A DNA stretch of 64,000 nucleotides, from assembly GCA_965216535.1 (NCBI GenBank), contig OZ244175.1, positions 1,922,001-1,986,000 of the forward strand, written 5' to 3'. The first letter of the stretch is position 1. The number at the start of each line of letters is the position of its first letter. The notes beneath the pieces were generated by a model, which worked only from the letters and a program-made list of their open reading frames with translations, searched no databases and was not told where the DNA came from. Of this stretch, positions 52,442-61,375 are shown in pieces. The translations under genes and the position numbers were made by a program. This stretch comes from Hoeflea_A sp965216535 (GTDB lineage: Bacteria > Pseudomonadota > Alphaproteobacteria > Rhizobiales > Rhizobiaceae).

Positions 52442-54336
52442 GCAAGGCCCCAGATCTGCTAAGTCTCAATCCGCTTGCCGCCGGCTTTCAGGCGGTCAGT
52501 GTCATGCTTGTCGTTTTCAGTCTCTACACGGCGGCATTCGGTGTTTTCCCCGACATCATCCAACGTGGCGTGCACCTCTCACTGGCCATGTTGCTGGTCT
52601 ACCTTGTCGCGGCCAAACGCGCATCCGATAGCTCAAGCAGAGGGAGAGTGGCTCTTTCCTTGCTGCTTGCAACACTGTCTTTGGTTGCTGTCGGTTATCA
52701 GGTTGTCTTCTACGATCAGGTAGTCGCGCGCTACGGCGCGATGACGGATGTCGAAGTCTTCATAGCGGCGCTTGCGGTTATCCTGTTGTTGGATGCGACA
52801 CGTCGCACGATCGGCTGGTCCATGGTGGTGCTGGCACTGGTCTTTCTGGCATACGCCTTTTGGGGCAATGTTCTGGGCGGCGATCTCGCCCACCGTGGTT
52901 ACGATCTCAAACGTGTTCTGAGCCAGGTCTATCTCGGCGCGGACGGCATCTTCGGCACGCCGCTCGGCGTCAGCGCCACGTTCGTCATTCTCATTGTCAT
53001 CCTGGGTGCCCTGCTCGAGGGGACCGGCGCGTCGAGCGTGCTGATGGACGTTGCCGTGGCGATGACCGGTCGCTCGAGAGGTGGACCCGCGAAGGCTGCG
53101 GTGGTGGGAAGCAGCCTCATGGGCATGATCTCCGGAACAGCTGTCGCCAATGTGCTGACGACAGGCACGATTTCGATCCCACTCATGAAACGCGGTGGAT
53201 ACCGCGGTCACGTCGCCGGCGCAATCGAAGCTGTTGCATCAACCGGAGGGCAACTGATGCCGCCCATCATGGGCGCCGCGGCGTTCCTGATGGCGGACAT
53301 CATCGAAACGCCCTACACGGACATCGCCAAAGCGGCGATCATTCCTGCCGCGCTGTTTTACGTGGCCGTGTTCTCGGCTGTTCATCTTGAGGCTGTAAAG
53401 GCGGGCCTTCAGCCATTGGATGCTGCCGAGTTGCCGTCAGCCAGGAGGGCGCTGCTGGAACGCGGCCATGTGCTGTTCGCCATTCCGGCCTTTGTCGGCT
53501 TTCTCGTCAACGGCTATTCGGTCATGTATTCGTCGCTCTGGGCAATCTGTGCGCTGCTTGCACTGTCGCTGATGCGAAAGGCAACAAGACTCAACCCGGT
53601 CGGGTTTGTGCGTGTGTGCACATCGGCGGCTGACGCCGTGTTGCCGGTGGCGATGGCAACCGCAACGGCTGGCATTATCATCGCCGTGGTAACGCTAACC
53701 GGCATCGGTCTGAAGTTTTCGTCCCTGATCGTTACCCTGTCGGGCGGCAGTTTGCTTGCCGCCTTGATGCTGACCATGGCGGCGTCTTTGATTCTCGGGA
53801 TGGGGTTGCCTACGGCTGCGGCATACATTCTCGTGGCGACGCTTGCGGCGCCGGCCTTGATCAACCTCGGTGTCAACACGCTCGCCGCCCACATGTTCGT
53901 TTTCTATTCGGCGATGTTGTCGGCGATAACGCCGCCGGTCGCACTCGCGGCATTCGCCGCTGCGGCATTGTCCAATGAAAATCCGATGCGGATCGCGTTG
54001 ACGGCAATCAAGTACGGGCTTGTCGCTTTTCTCATTCCGTATTTCTTCGTGTTCGACATTCGGCTTCTGGGCATCGGCGACTTTTCCAGCCTCGTCGTCC
54101 CCGTCCTGACGGCAACGCTAGGCGCGGTCGCACTTGCAGGCGCTGTCCAGGGATGGGTCGTCGGTCAAACGTCCTTGCCTTCTCGCGTCATTTTGTTTGC
54201 CGGCGCGGTCCTGCTCATCGCGCCGGGCGTGCTGACCGATGCCATCGGTCTGGTCTCCATCACGGTTGTCGTCGGCATCCAGATCTTTGCCCGAGCCAAC
54301 AGCGCGGCAAAAACCGAAATCGATGCGGGAGCATGA
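52438..54336 (+). CDS. TAXI-family TRAP transporter fused permease
   Basis: This 632-residue membrane protein joins DctQ- and DctM-like parts in one chain (about 16-18 TM segments), the layout of TAXI-type TRAP importers. Conserved segments include GLPTAAAYILVATLAAPALI and SAITPPVALAAFAAAALS. The start is GTG, overlapping the ROK stop. Uptake is probably Na+-driven; the substrate binds to the protein encoded next. Confidence 0.9.
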   Translation: MSKAPDLLSLNPLAAGFQAVSVMLVVFSLYTAAFGVFPDIIQRGVHLSLAMLLVYLVAAKRASDSSSRGRVALSLLLATLSLVAVGYQVVFYDQVVARYGAMTDVEVFIAALAVILLLDATRRTIGWSMVVLALVFLAYAFWGNVLGGDLAHRGYDLKRVLSQVYLGADGIFGTPLGVSATFVILIVILGALLEGTGASSVLMDVAVAMTGRSRGGPAKAAVVGSSLMGMISGTAVANVLTTGTISIPLMKRGGYRGHVAGAIEAVASTGGQLMPPIMGAAAFLMADIIETPYTDIAKAAIIPAALFYVAVFSAVHLEAVKAGLQPLDAAELPSARRALLERGHVLFAIPAFVGFLVNGYSVMYSSLWAICALLALSLMRKATRLNPVGFVRVCTSAADAVLPVAMATATAGIIIAVVTLTGIGLKFSSLIVTLSGGSLLAALMLTMAASLILGMGLPTAAAYILVATLAAPALINLGVNTLAAHMFVFYSAMLSAITPPVALAAFAAAALSNENPMRIALTAIKYGLVAFLIPYFFVFDIRLLGIGDFSSLVVPVLTATLGAVALAGAVQGWVVGQTSLPSRVILFAGAVLLIAPGVLTDAIGLVSITVVVGIQIFARANSAAKTEIDAGA

Positions 54337-54369
54337 AAATCCGAAATGTATCACCAAGGGAGGAAAACA

Positions 54370-55359
54370 ATGAACCTGGTCAAATCACTCGCAACGTCCA
54401 TAGTCGGAGGTGCTCTGATGTTTGCCGCCCCCGTTCAGGCGGACGACGTCTTCGTCTCGATCGGGTCGAATCCGGTCGGCAACACGGCCTATCAGTGGGC
54501 CGCCGGTATCTCGGACCTGGTCAACCGAAAGGTCGATGGCGTCAAGATGACGGCCGAGGGCACGAAGGGTTATGTCGCCAACGTCCGACTGATGCTCGAC
54601 GAGCAGATCGAGGCGGGATTTTCCAATTCAAAACTGGCCTATGAAGCCTACAAGGGCGAAGGTGACTACGCCGGTACCGAACCGGGCCAGATCGTCAGTT
54701 GGATGTCGATTGCGCCGATCGTGCAACACGTCGTCGTACTCGAAGATTCCGACATCCACAGTCTTGACGACCTCAAGGGCAAACGTGTCGGAATGGGGCA
54801 GCCGGGTGGCACGTCGATGCTTGACGCCGAGATTTTGCTCGAAGCCATCGGATTGAAGTCGGGCGATGATTTCAAGGACTTCCGTGTCAAACTGCCCGCA
54901 ATGGTGGACATGCTCGCCGATGGCCAAATCGATGCATTCATGTGGAATGGCTCGATTCCGCTTCCGCCCATCATCAAGCTGAAGTCGCAGCACAAAGTGC
55001 GCATCCTGCCGGTCCCGACCGAGGTTTCCGATAAGATCAGGGCGAAATATGCCGCCTACACCGAAGGCGATCTGCCGGCGAATACCTATGCGGATCAGCC
55101 CGATGCGATCCCATCGTATCGTCTTGGCAACGTGCTGCTTATCCGCGCCGACGTGCCTGAAGAAATTGTCTATCAGGCGACCAAGACAGTGATGGAAAAC
55201 CTCGATCACATGGCCACCGTTCACCCGGCGTGGAAACGGGTATCCAAGGACAGCATCCTCGGCGGATTCCAGGCTCCGCTACATCCCGGCGCGCTTCGCT
55301 ACTATCGTGAGGCCGGCGTTCCGGGTATCGAAGAGTTCGCGGCACGCACCGCGAATTGA
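54370..55359 (+). CDS. TAXI-family TRAP substrate-binding protein
   Basis: This 329-residue protein has a signal peptide (MNLVKSLATSIVGGALMFAAPVQA|DD). The mature region has the TAXI-type SIGSNPVGNTAYQWAAGISDLVN opening and LDDLKGKRVGMGQPGGTS. GGGAGGAAAAC precedes the ATG at 54370. It delivers the operon's unknown substrate to the fused permease. It is separated from the permease by 33 nt. Confidence 0.9.
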   Translation: MNLVKSLATSIVGGALMFAAPVQADDVFVSIGSNPVGNTAYQWAAGISDLVNRKVDGVKMTAEGTKGYVANVRLMLDEQIEAGFSNSKLAYEAYKGEGDYAGTEPGQIVSWMSIAPIVQHVVVLEDSDIHSLDDLKGKRVGMGQPGGTSMLDAEILLEAIGLKSGDDFKDFRVKLPAMVDMLADGQIDAFMWNGSIPLPPIIKLKSQHKVRILPVPTEVSDKIRAKYAAYTEGDLPANTYADQPDAIPSYRLGNVLLIRADVPEEIVYQATKTVMENLDHMATVHPAWKRVSKDSILGGFQAPLHPGALRYYREAGVPGIEEFAARTAN

Positions 55360-55431
55360 GCGATATCGGGTCATGCGCCGTTGACGGCGCATGACCGAAC
55401 ATCGAAATCGGAAGGCCGGTCGACCACCCAC

Positions 55432-56949
55432 ATGAAAACAGTCTTCGTTCTCCTCGATTCACTCAACCGCAATGCCATGCAATGCTACGGCGCCAGCTGG
55501 GTCCACACGCCCAACTTCGCCCGGTTCGCCGAGCGCGCCGTCACGTTCGACAATCACTATGTTGGCAGTCTTCCCTGCATTCCGGCGCGCCGTGATTTGC
55601 ACACGGGTCGCATCAATTTCTTGCACCGCAGTTGGGGTCCGCTGGAGCCGTTTGACGATTCGTTTCCCGAACTTCTCAAACAATCGGGAACCTACAGCCA
55701 CATCGTGACCGACCATCATCACTATTTCGCCGACGGCGGCGCTACCTACCATCAGCGTTACTCATCCTGGGAACTCGTGCGCGGTCAGGCCATCGACCGC
55801 TGGAAGGCGCACGTCAATCCCAATCTGGATGCGCTGCGAGCCGAACACCACCCTTTGCAGCAGCACCGGCTCAACTACATGATCAATCGTCAGTATGTGA
55901 CGAAGGAGGAGGAGTATTGCGGCCCTCAGGTTTTTGGTCTGGCCCGGCAGTTTCTTGACAGGAACCACGACCAGGAAAACTGGTTTCTTCAGTTGGAGTG
56001 TTTTGATCCGCATGAACCGTTCCATGCGCCACCAAGGTTTCGCGAGATGTATTCCAGCGGCTACGATGGTCCCATTCTCGACTGGCCGATTTATGACCGC
56101 GTGAAGGAAACACCCGAGGAGATTGCAGAGTTGCGCGCCAAGTATGCTGCGCTGACCACAATGTGCGATGAGTACTTCGGTCGTCTTCTGGATTTCTTCG
56201 ATGCCAACGACCTTTGGAAAGATACTTGCCTGATCCTCACAACAGATCACGGTTTCCTGCTCGGCGAACACGATTGGTGGTCGAAAAACCGCATGCCGGT
56301 GTATGACGAAATCGCTCGCATTCCGTTGTTGATTTACCACCCGGAATTTGCCGACAGAGGCGGTGAGAGACGCGCCGCGCTCACGCAGTGCATCGATATC
56401 ATGCCGACAATCCTCGAAATGCATGATCATGACATTCCCCGGGATGTCCTTGGTCAATCCTTACTGCCTCTGCTGAAAGAGGATCATCAGCTCCGGGACG
56501 CCGCGATATTCGGATATTTCGGTGCAGCCTGTAATGTTACCGACGGCCGATATGTCTATCACCGATACCCCGAGAGGCTCACAGCCGAGGACCTCTATGA
56601 ATACACGCTGATGCCGACTCGAATGACCTCGCGCTTTGCCATCAGCGAGCTGGTAGGTGCGACACTGGCCAATCCGTTTTCGTTTTCCAAGGGAGCGCCG
56701 CTCCTGCGGGTGCGCCCAAGAGTTGGCGAAGACGGCGATCCGGTCGAAGTCCAGGGTATGAGTTTCGAGGACACTCAGACCCGTCTTTACGATCTCGTGG
56801 CGGATCCGGGCCAGAATAACCCTCTAAGCTCCCCGAGTGTCGAGAAAGACCTGGTCGATGCGATGACGCGGTTGATGCGTGAAGCCGATGCGCCAAAGGA
56901 GCTTTTTGAGCGCTTTGGCCTTTCTACGGATGCTGCCGTCCATGTCTGA
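55432..56949 (+). CDS. Sulfatase (type I, formylglycine)
   Basis: This 505-residue sulfatase has the modification motif C-I-P-A-R at residues 49-53 (followed by RDLHTGR), the metal-binding Asp9 in LLDSLNRN and a later TTDHGFLLGEH. The Cys must be converted to formylglycine, so a sulfatase-activating enzyme is needed; none is in the window. It has no signal peptide, so desulfation would occur in the cytoplasm after uptake. It is 73 nt after the binding-protein gene and overlaps the next gene. A phosphonate/phosphate-ester substrate is an alternative. Confidence 0.85.
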   Translation: MKTVFVLLDSLNRNAMQCYGASWVHTPNFARFAERAVTFDNHYVGSLPCIPARRDLHTGRINFLHRSWGPLEPFDDSFPELLKQSGTYSHIVTDHHHYFADGGATYHQRYSSWELVRGQAIDRWKAHVNPNLDALRAEHHPLQQHRLNYMINRQYVTKEEEYCGPQVFGLARQFLDRNHDQENWFLQLECFDPHEPFHAPPRFREMYSSGYDGPILDWPIYDRVKETPEEIAELRAKYAALTTMCDEYFGRLLDFFDANDLWKDTCLILTTDHGFLLGEHDWWSKNRMPVYDEIARIPLLIYHPEFADRGGERRAALTQCIDIMPTILEMHDHDIPRDVLGQSLLPLLKEDHQLRDAAIFGYFGAACNVTDGRYVYHRYPERLTAEDLYEYTLMPTRMTSRFAISELVGATLANPFSFSKGAPLLRVRPRVGEDGDPVEVQGMSFEDTQTRLYDLVADPGQNNPLSSPSVEKDLVDAMTRLMREADAPKELFERFGLSTDAAVHV

Positions 56950-58087
56950 ATTGCTGGCCTCCCGATATGCGGATACCGACCTGTCCTTCGTCATTGCAGA
57001 TGCCAGGCCGGTGGTCAGACGAGTGCCGATAGACGACCCGGTTCGAACCTCCTTCGGGATCATGCGCGACAGGCCGGCGGTTTTCCTGCGACTGGAAGAC
57101 AGCGACGGCAATGTCGGCATGGGGGAGGTCTGGTGCAACTTCCCGTCCTGTGGCGCGGAGCACCGTGCGAATCTCCTGGAAGCCGTCATTCTGCCCGCGT
57201 TGATCGGGAACGAATTTGCCAGTCCGGATGCCTGCTTTCATGATCTTGAAAGGCGGTTCGAACGTCTGGCCGTTCAGTCTGGCGAAGCCGGCCCCATTGC
57301 CCAGTGCCTGGCCGGAGTAGATGTCGCGCTGTGGGACCTGATCGGGCGGCGTAGCGGTATCCCGCTTTTTCGCCTGTTTGGTGGCGACCAGCCATCCATC
57401 GCGGTTTACGCCAGCGGCATCAATCCGCGGGAACCGGCCGCAACCGTGCAACGCTGCCGTTCCTCCGGCCATACCGCTTTCAAACTCAAGATCGGTTTCG
57501 GCCGCCAGACCGACCGTTCCAATATCGAGTCAGTTTGTGCTTCGCTTGCAGGTGGCGAGACCTTCATGGTCGATGCCAACCAGGCTTGGACGCTTGAGCA
57601 GGCGATCGAGAGAGTCTCGGAACTGGAGGCATTTCCGTTGGCCTGGCTGGAGGAGCCGATGATGGCCAATGCGGAAGTTGCGGATTGGACGCGATTGGCA
57701 GGAGAAACCGAGCTTCCCATTGCCGGCGGCGAAAATCTCGCCAGCAGTGACGATTTCCAGAACGCAATAACCGGCAATTGGCTCGACGTGATCCAGCCGG
57801 ACCTGTGTAAGTGGGGTGGATTTTCGGCTGTAGTCCCTGTGGCAAAAGCCGTTTTGGCTTCGGGAAAACGGTTTTGTCCTCACTATCTGGGCGGCGGAGT
57901 GGGGCTTGCAGCTTCCGCGCACCTGCTTGCAGCCGTTGGCGGTCACGGCATGCTCGAGATTGATTCCAACCCGAATCCACTGCGCGAGAACGTTTTCTCG
58001 CCGGCTGTCTCCGACGGGAGAATTATCCTGAGCGAGCATCCGGGCCTCGGGATAGACGAGTCCCTGACGGAAGCGATTGCGGCATGA
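56942..58087 (+). CDS. Enolase-superfamily (mandelate racemase / sugar-acid dehydratase-like) enzyme
   Basis: This 381-residue enolase-superfamily protein carries FKLKIGFG (the Lys-x-Lys catalytic pair, about residue 185). Three metal ligands follow in MVDANQAW, WLEEPM and GGENLAS, and a later His in CPHYLGGG. These enzymes abstract a proton next to a carboxylate, giving racemisation or dehydration of acid sugars. The ATG at 56942 overlaps the sulfatase stop by 8 nt. The presence of this enzyme says the desulfated compound, or a product of it, is likely a hydroxy acid. Confidence 0.88.
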   Translation: MSELLASRYADTDLSFVIADARPVVRRVPIDDPVRTSFGIMRDRPAVFLRLEDSDGNVGMGEVWCNFPSCGAEHRANLLEAVILPALIGNEFASPDACFHDLERRFERLAVQSGEAGPIAQCLAGVDVALWDLIGRRSGIPLFRLFGGDQPSIAVYASGINPREPAATVQRCRSSGHTAFKLKIGFGRQTDRSNIESVCASLAGGETFMVDANQAWTLEQAIERVSELEAFPLAWLEEPMMANAEVADWTRLAGETELPIAGGENLASSDDFQNAITGNWLDVIQPDLCKWGGFSAVVPVAKAVLASGKRFCPHYLGGGVGLAASAHLLAAVGGHGMLEIDSNPNPLRENVFSPAVSDGRIILSEHPGLGIDESLTEAIAA

Positions 58088-59730
58088 AAGAAAGCGAATT
58101 CGACTACATCGTCGTTGGGGCCGGCTCTGCCGGTTGTGTCGTCGCAAATCGGCTCTCCGCTGATCCCGACACCCGGGTCCTGCTGCTGGAAGCCGGCGGA
58201 CCCGATCGCAACCCGTGGCTCAAACTGCCGGTTGGCTATTTTCGCACAATCTACGATCCGAAATTCTCTCGTGTATTCGAGACCGAACCCGCCGCTGGTG
58301 ACGGGTTTCGCGGAATTCCATGGCCACGCGGTCGTATTGTCGGCGGTTCGAGTTCGATCAACGGTCTGATCTTCATTCGCGGGCAACATGAAGATTTCGA
58401 CGACTGGCAACGCATGGGCGCGGATGGCTGGGCCTATGACGAGGTGCTGCCTCACTTTAAAGCGCTTGAGTCTTATCAAGGTGGCGAGGATCGATACCAC
58501 GGCCGATCAGGGGAACTGACGGTCTCGGACCTGCGCAATCAAAATGCCGCTTGCAGTGCCTGGGTCGGGGCCGCAAACGAATACGGTCTTCCGCTCAATA
58601 ACGACTTTAACGGCGAAACGACCCACGGGGTCGGTTCCTATCAACTCAGCATCGGCAGACGCTGGCGTGCAAGTTCTTCAGTCGCGTTTCTGAACACAGC
58701 TCTTGAGCGGCCCAACCTGACCCTGGAAACGAATGTCCATGTCAGCCGGGTCGTGATCGAGAACGGTAAGGCGGCTGGGGTGGAGGTCATATCGGGCGGC
58801 GAAGCCCGGACTGTCCACGCTGCGGCGGAAGTCATTTTGTGTGCGGGAACGCTGCAGTCACCGCAGATACTGCAGCTTTCGGGTATCGGTCCGGCCGACT
58901 TGCTGTCCCGGCATAATATCGACGTAGCCGTCGACGCTCCGGAAGTGGGCGAGAATGTGCAGGACCACTATCAGATGCGGCTGATCCTGCACCTCACGCA
59001 AAAACTGTCGCTCAACGACGACGTCCGAAATCCGTTCAAGCTTGCGGGGATGGGACTGGATTGGCTGTTGGCGGGGCAAGGACCGCTGACGGTGGGTGCG
59101 GGCCAGGTCGGAGGGGCGGCCTGCACGAAGCATGCCGATAACGACAGGCCGGACATTCAGTTCAATGTCATGCCGCTATCCGTCGACAAGCCGGGCACAC
59201 CACTGCACAGATATTCCGGGTTTACCGCTTCGGTTTGGCAATGCCATCCCGAGAGTAAGGGGTCCATACGGATCCAGTCCGCGGATCCTTTCGATCAACC
59301 CCACATTGCGCCACGCTACCTGTCGGCGGAACGCGACCGGAAAACCATGGTCGAGGGCATCAGGATGCTTCGAGAGATTCACGCGCAACCATCGTTTCGC
59401 GGCCTCTGGGATAAGGAGGTCATCCCGGGCACGGATGTGCAAAGCGACGACGACATTCTGGATGCGATCCGGAAGGGTGGCGGAACCGTGTTTCATCCGG
59501 TCGGAAGTTGCCGAATGGGCAATGACAGCCGCGCGGTTGTCGATCCACAGCTGAGGGTACAGGGCATCGACAGGCTTCGGGTCATCGATGCGTCGGTGAT
59601 GCCCAAAATCACCTCCGCGAATACCAATGCCGCCTCGCTGATGATCGGCGAGAAGGGAGCGGCCCTGGTACTTGGGCAGGACGGGCCGGCCCGGCGGAAC
59701 TCATTGAAGACCGCGGAGCGACTGCCGTGA
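58084..59730 (+). CDS. GMC-family FAD oxidoreductase (choline dehydrogenase-like)
   Basis: This 548-residue flavoprotein has the ADP-binding start YIVVGAGSAGCVVANRLS, GMC signature 1 (PRGRIVGGSSSINGLIFIRG), signature 2 (GTLQSPQILQLSGIGP) and the catalytic His in VFHPVGSCRMG. It oxidises an alcohol to an aldehyde. The start overlaps the previous stop as ATGA. It resembles BetA/choline dehydrogenases, but the operon setting leaves other primary alcohols possible. Confidence 0.92.
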   Translation: MKESEFDYIVVGAGSAGCVVANRLSADPDTRVLLLEAGGPDRNPWLKLPVGYFRTIYDPKFSRVFETEPAAGDGFRGIPWPRGRIVGGSSSINGLIFIRGQHEDFDDWQRMGADGWAYDEVLPHFKALESYQGGEDRYHGRSGELTVSDLRNQNAACSAWVGAANEYGLPLNNDFNGETTHGVGSYQLSIGRRWRASSSVAFLNTALERPNLTLETNVHVSRVVIENGKAAGVEVISGGEARTVHAAAEVILCAGTLQSPQILQLSGIGPADLLSRHNIDVAVDAPEVGENVQDHYQMRLILHLTQKLSLNDDVRNPFKLAGMGLDWLLAGQGPLTVGAGQVGGAACTKHADNDRPDIQFNVMPLSVDKPGTPLHRYSGFTASVWQCHPESKGSIRIQSADPFDQPHIAPRYLSAERDRKTMVEGIRMLREIHAQPSFRGLWDKEVIPGTDVQSDDDILDAIRKGGGTVFHPVGSCRMGNDSRAVVDPQLRVQGIDRLRVIDASVMPKITSANTNAASLMIGEKGAALVLGQDGPARRNSLKTAERLP

Positions 59731-61331
59731 ACACAACAACCAAACCCAACATCCTCCTGATTATGGCGGACCAACTGGCAGCGCAGGCGTTGGGCCTCTA
59801 TGGCAATCGGGTGTGCAAGACACCTCACCTGGATCGATTGGCCGCCCAAGGCACGATTTTTGAAAACGGCTACTCCAACAACCCGCTTTGTGTCCCAAGC
59901 CGCGCGTCGATGTTGAGCGGGCTGCTCGCCCCGAAGATCGGCGTTTACGACAACGCCAATGAAATCCCGTGTTCGGTGCCGACCATGCCGCATTATCTGC
60001 GGCGCCTGGGCTACTGGACTGAACTTTGCGGCAAAATGCACTTTATCGGACCCGACCAACTGCACGGTTTCAACGAACGCACAGTTACAGATGTCTATCC
60101 GGCAACCTTTGACTGGATTGCCGACTGGCAGGCGGGGCCGTCCTTTGTGCCGTCGGGAACCACACTCAGCGGAGTTGTCGAGGCCGGTCCCTGCATCAGA
60201 ACCATGCAGGAAGATTACGACGACGAGGTCGAATGCGCTGCAATCCAAAGCCTCTACGACCGTGCCCGCGAACCCGAGCGGCAGCCGTTCTTCCAGGTTA
60301 TCTCGTTCACCAGTCCGCACACGCCCTTTACGGTTTCAAACAAATATTGGAGCCGTTATGCGGCCGAGGACATCGACTTGCCGACGGTTGGGGCCCTGCC
60401 GTTCGAGGATCTCGACTATCATTCGAAGGCGCTGTTTTTTGCTCATGGTCGCCATCGCCACCGCGTCACCGAGGAGCACGTGCGTGCCGCGCGGCACGCC
60501 TACTACGGCATGATTTCCTATCTCGATGACAAATTGGGGCGCATTCTCGATACACTGGAGGCGACCGGCCAGCGAGAAAATACCGCCATCTTTTTTGTCT
60601 CGGATCATGGCGAAATGCTCGGCGAACGCGGCATGTGGTTCAAACAGGCGTTCTGGGAATGGTCGGCTCATGTGCCGTTTATCGCCTCGGTGCCAGGGAT
60701 GCCGTCCGGCGGACGATGTGCGGATGTGGTTTCACTTGTCGATCTACTGCCGACGTTTCTCGATCTTGCCGGTGATCGTGGCGCGGATGATTTGAAGCTC
60801 GATGGCAACAGCATCCTGCCGTTGATGCGTGGTCACCGGACTGCGGGATCTGAAGTGGCGATATGCGATTACCTGGCCATTGGGCCGTGCGTCCCATGCA
60901 GAATGATCCGGAAAGGGCGCTTCAAGTACATTTACACCCATGGCCATCCGGCGCTTCTCTTCGATTTGGAGGAAGATCCGCAAGAATTGACAAATTTGGC
61001 CGACGACCCGGCGCTGGCGGATGTGGTGTCGGATTTGCACGGTCACCTGATGAATGGTTGGGAACCGGAAGAAATCCGGCATTCAGTTCTGGAAAGCCAG
61101 CGCCGGCGCAAGCTGATCAAGAGTGTACCCGGTGAGCCGCCGCAATGGGACTACATTGCCCGAACAGGCGATGCTGAACGATACGTTCGCAAAGATGGGG
61201 TCGACCCGACAAAAAGCCGTTTGCGATTGCCACGTGTCGCTGAAGTTCCTCCCGACTGGTCGGCGCTCGACACGGATACCGTTTCCGATCTCATCGCCGG
61301 GAGAAGATCAATATCGGACTTCCTGAATTAG
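59727..61331 (+). CDS. betC: Choline-sulfatase-like sulfatase (BetC type)
   Basis: This 534-residue sulfatase has the motif C-V-P-S-R at residues 55-59 (NPLCVPSRASMLSG) and metal-ligand Asp15. BetC-typical blocks KMHFIGPDQLHGFNERTVTDVYPATFDW and SYLDDKLGRILDTLEATGQ are present. Choline sulfatase hydrolyses choline-O-sulfate to choline. No signal peptide is seen. The start is GTG, overlapping the GMC stop. The C-terminus (after ~480) departs from typical BetC, so a related sulfate ester is possible; the symbol is by resemblance. Confidence 0.8.
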   Translation: MNTTTKPNILLIMADQLAAQALGLYGNRVCKTPHLDRLAAQGTIFENGYSNNPLCVPSRASMLSGLLAPKIGVYDNANEIPCSVPTMPHYLRRLGYWTELCGKMHFIGPDQLHGFNERTVTDVYPATFDWIADWQAGPSFVPSGTTLSGVVEAGPCIRTMQEDYDDEVECAAIQSLYDRAREPERQPFFQVISFTSPHTPFTVSNKYWSRYAAEDIDLPTVGALPFEDLDYHSKALFFAHGRHRHRVTEEHVRAARHAYYGMISYLDDKLGRILDTLEATGQRENTAIFFVSDHGEMLGERGMWFKQAFWEWSAHVPFIASVPGMPSGGRCADVVSLVDLLPTFLDLAGDRGADDLKLDGNSILPLMRGHRTAGSEVAICDYLAIGPCVPCRMIRKGRFKYIYTHGHPALLFDLEEDPQELTNLADDPALADVVSDLHGHLMNGWEPEEIRHSVLESQRRRKLIKSVPGEPPQWDYIARTGDAERYVRKDGVDPTKSRLRLPRVAEVPPDWSALDTDTVSDLIAGRRSISDFLN

Positions 61332-61375
61332 AGGCTAAATGCCGAAGCGCCCAACTCAAAATCATCGGAGCGGCC

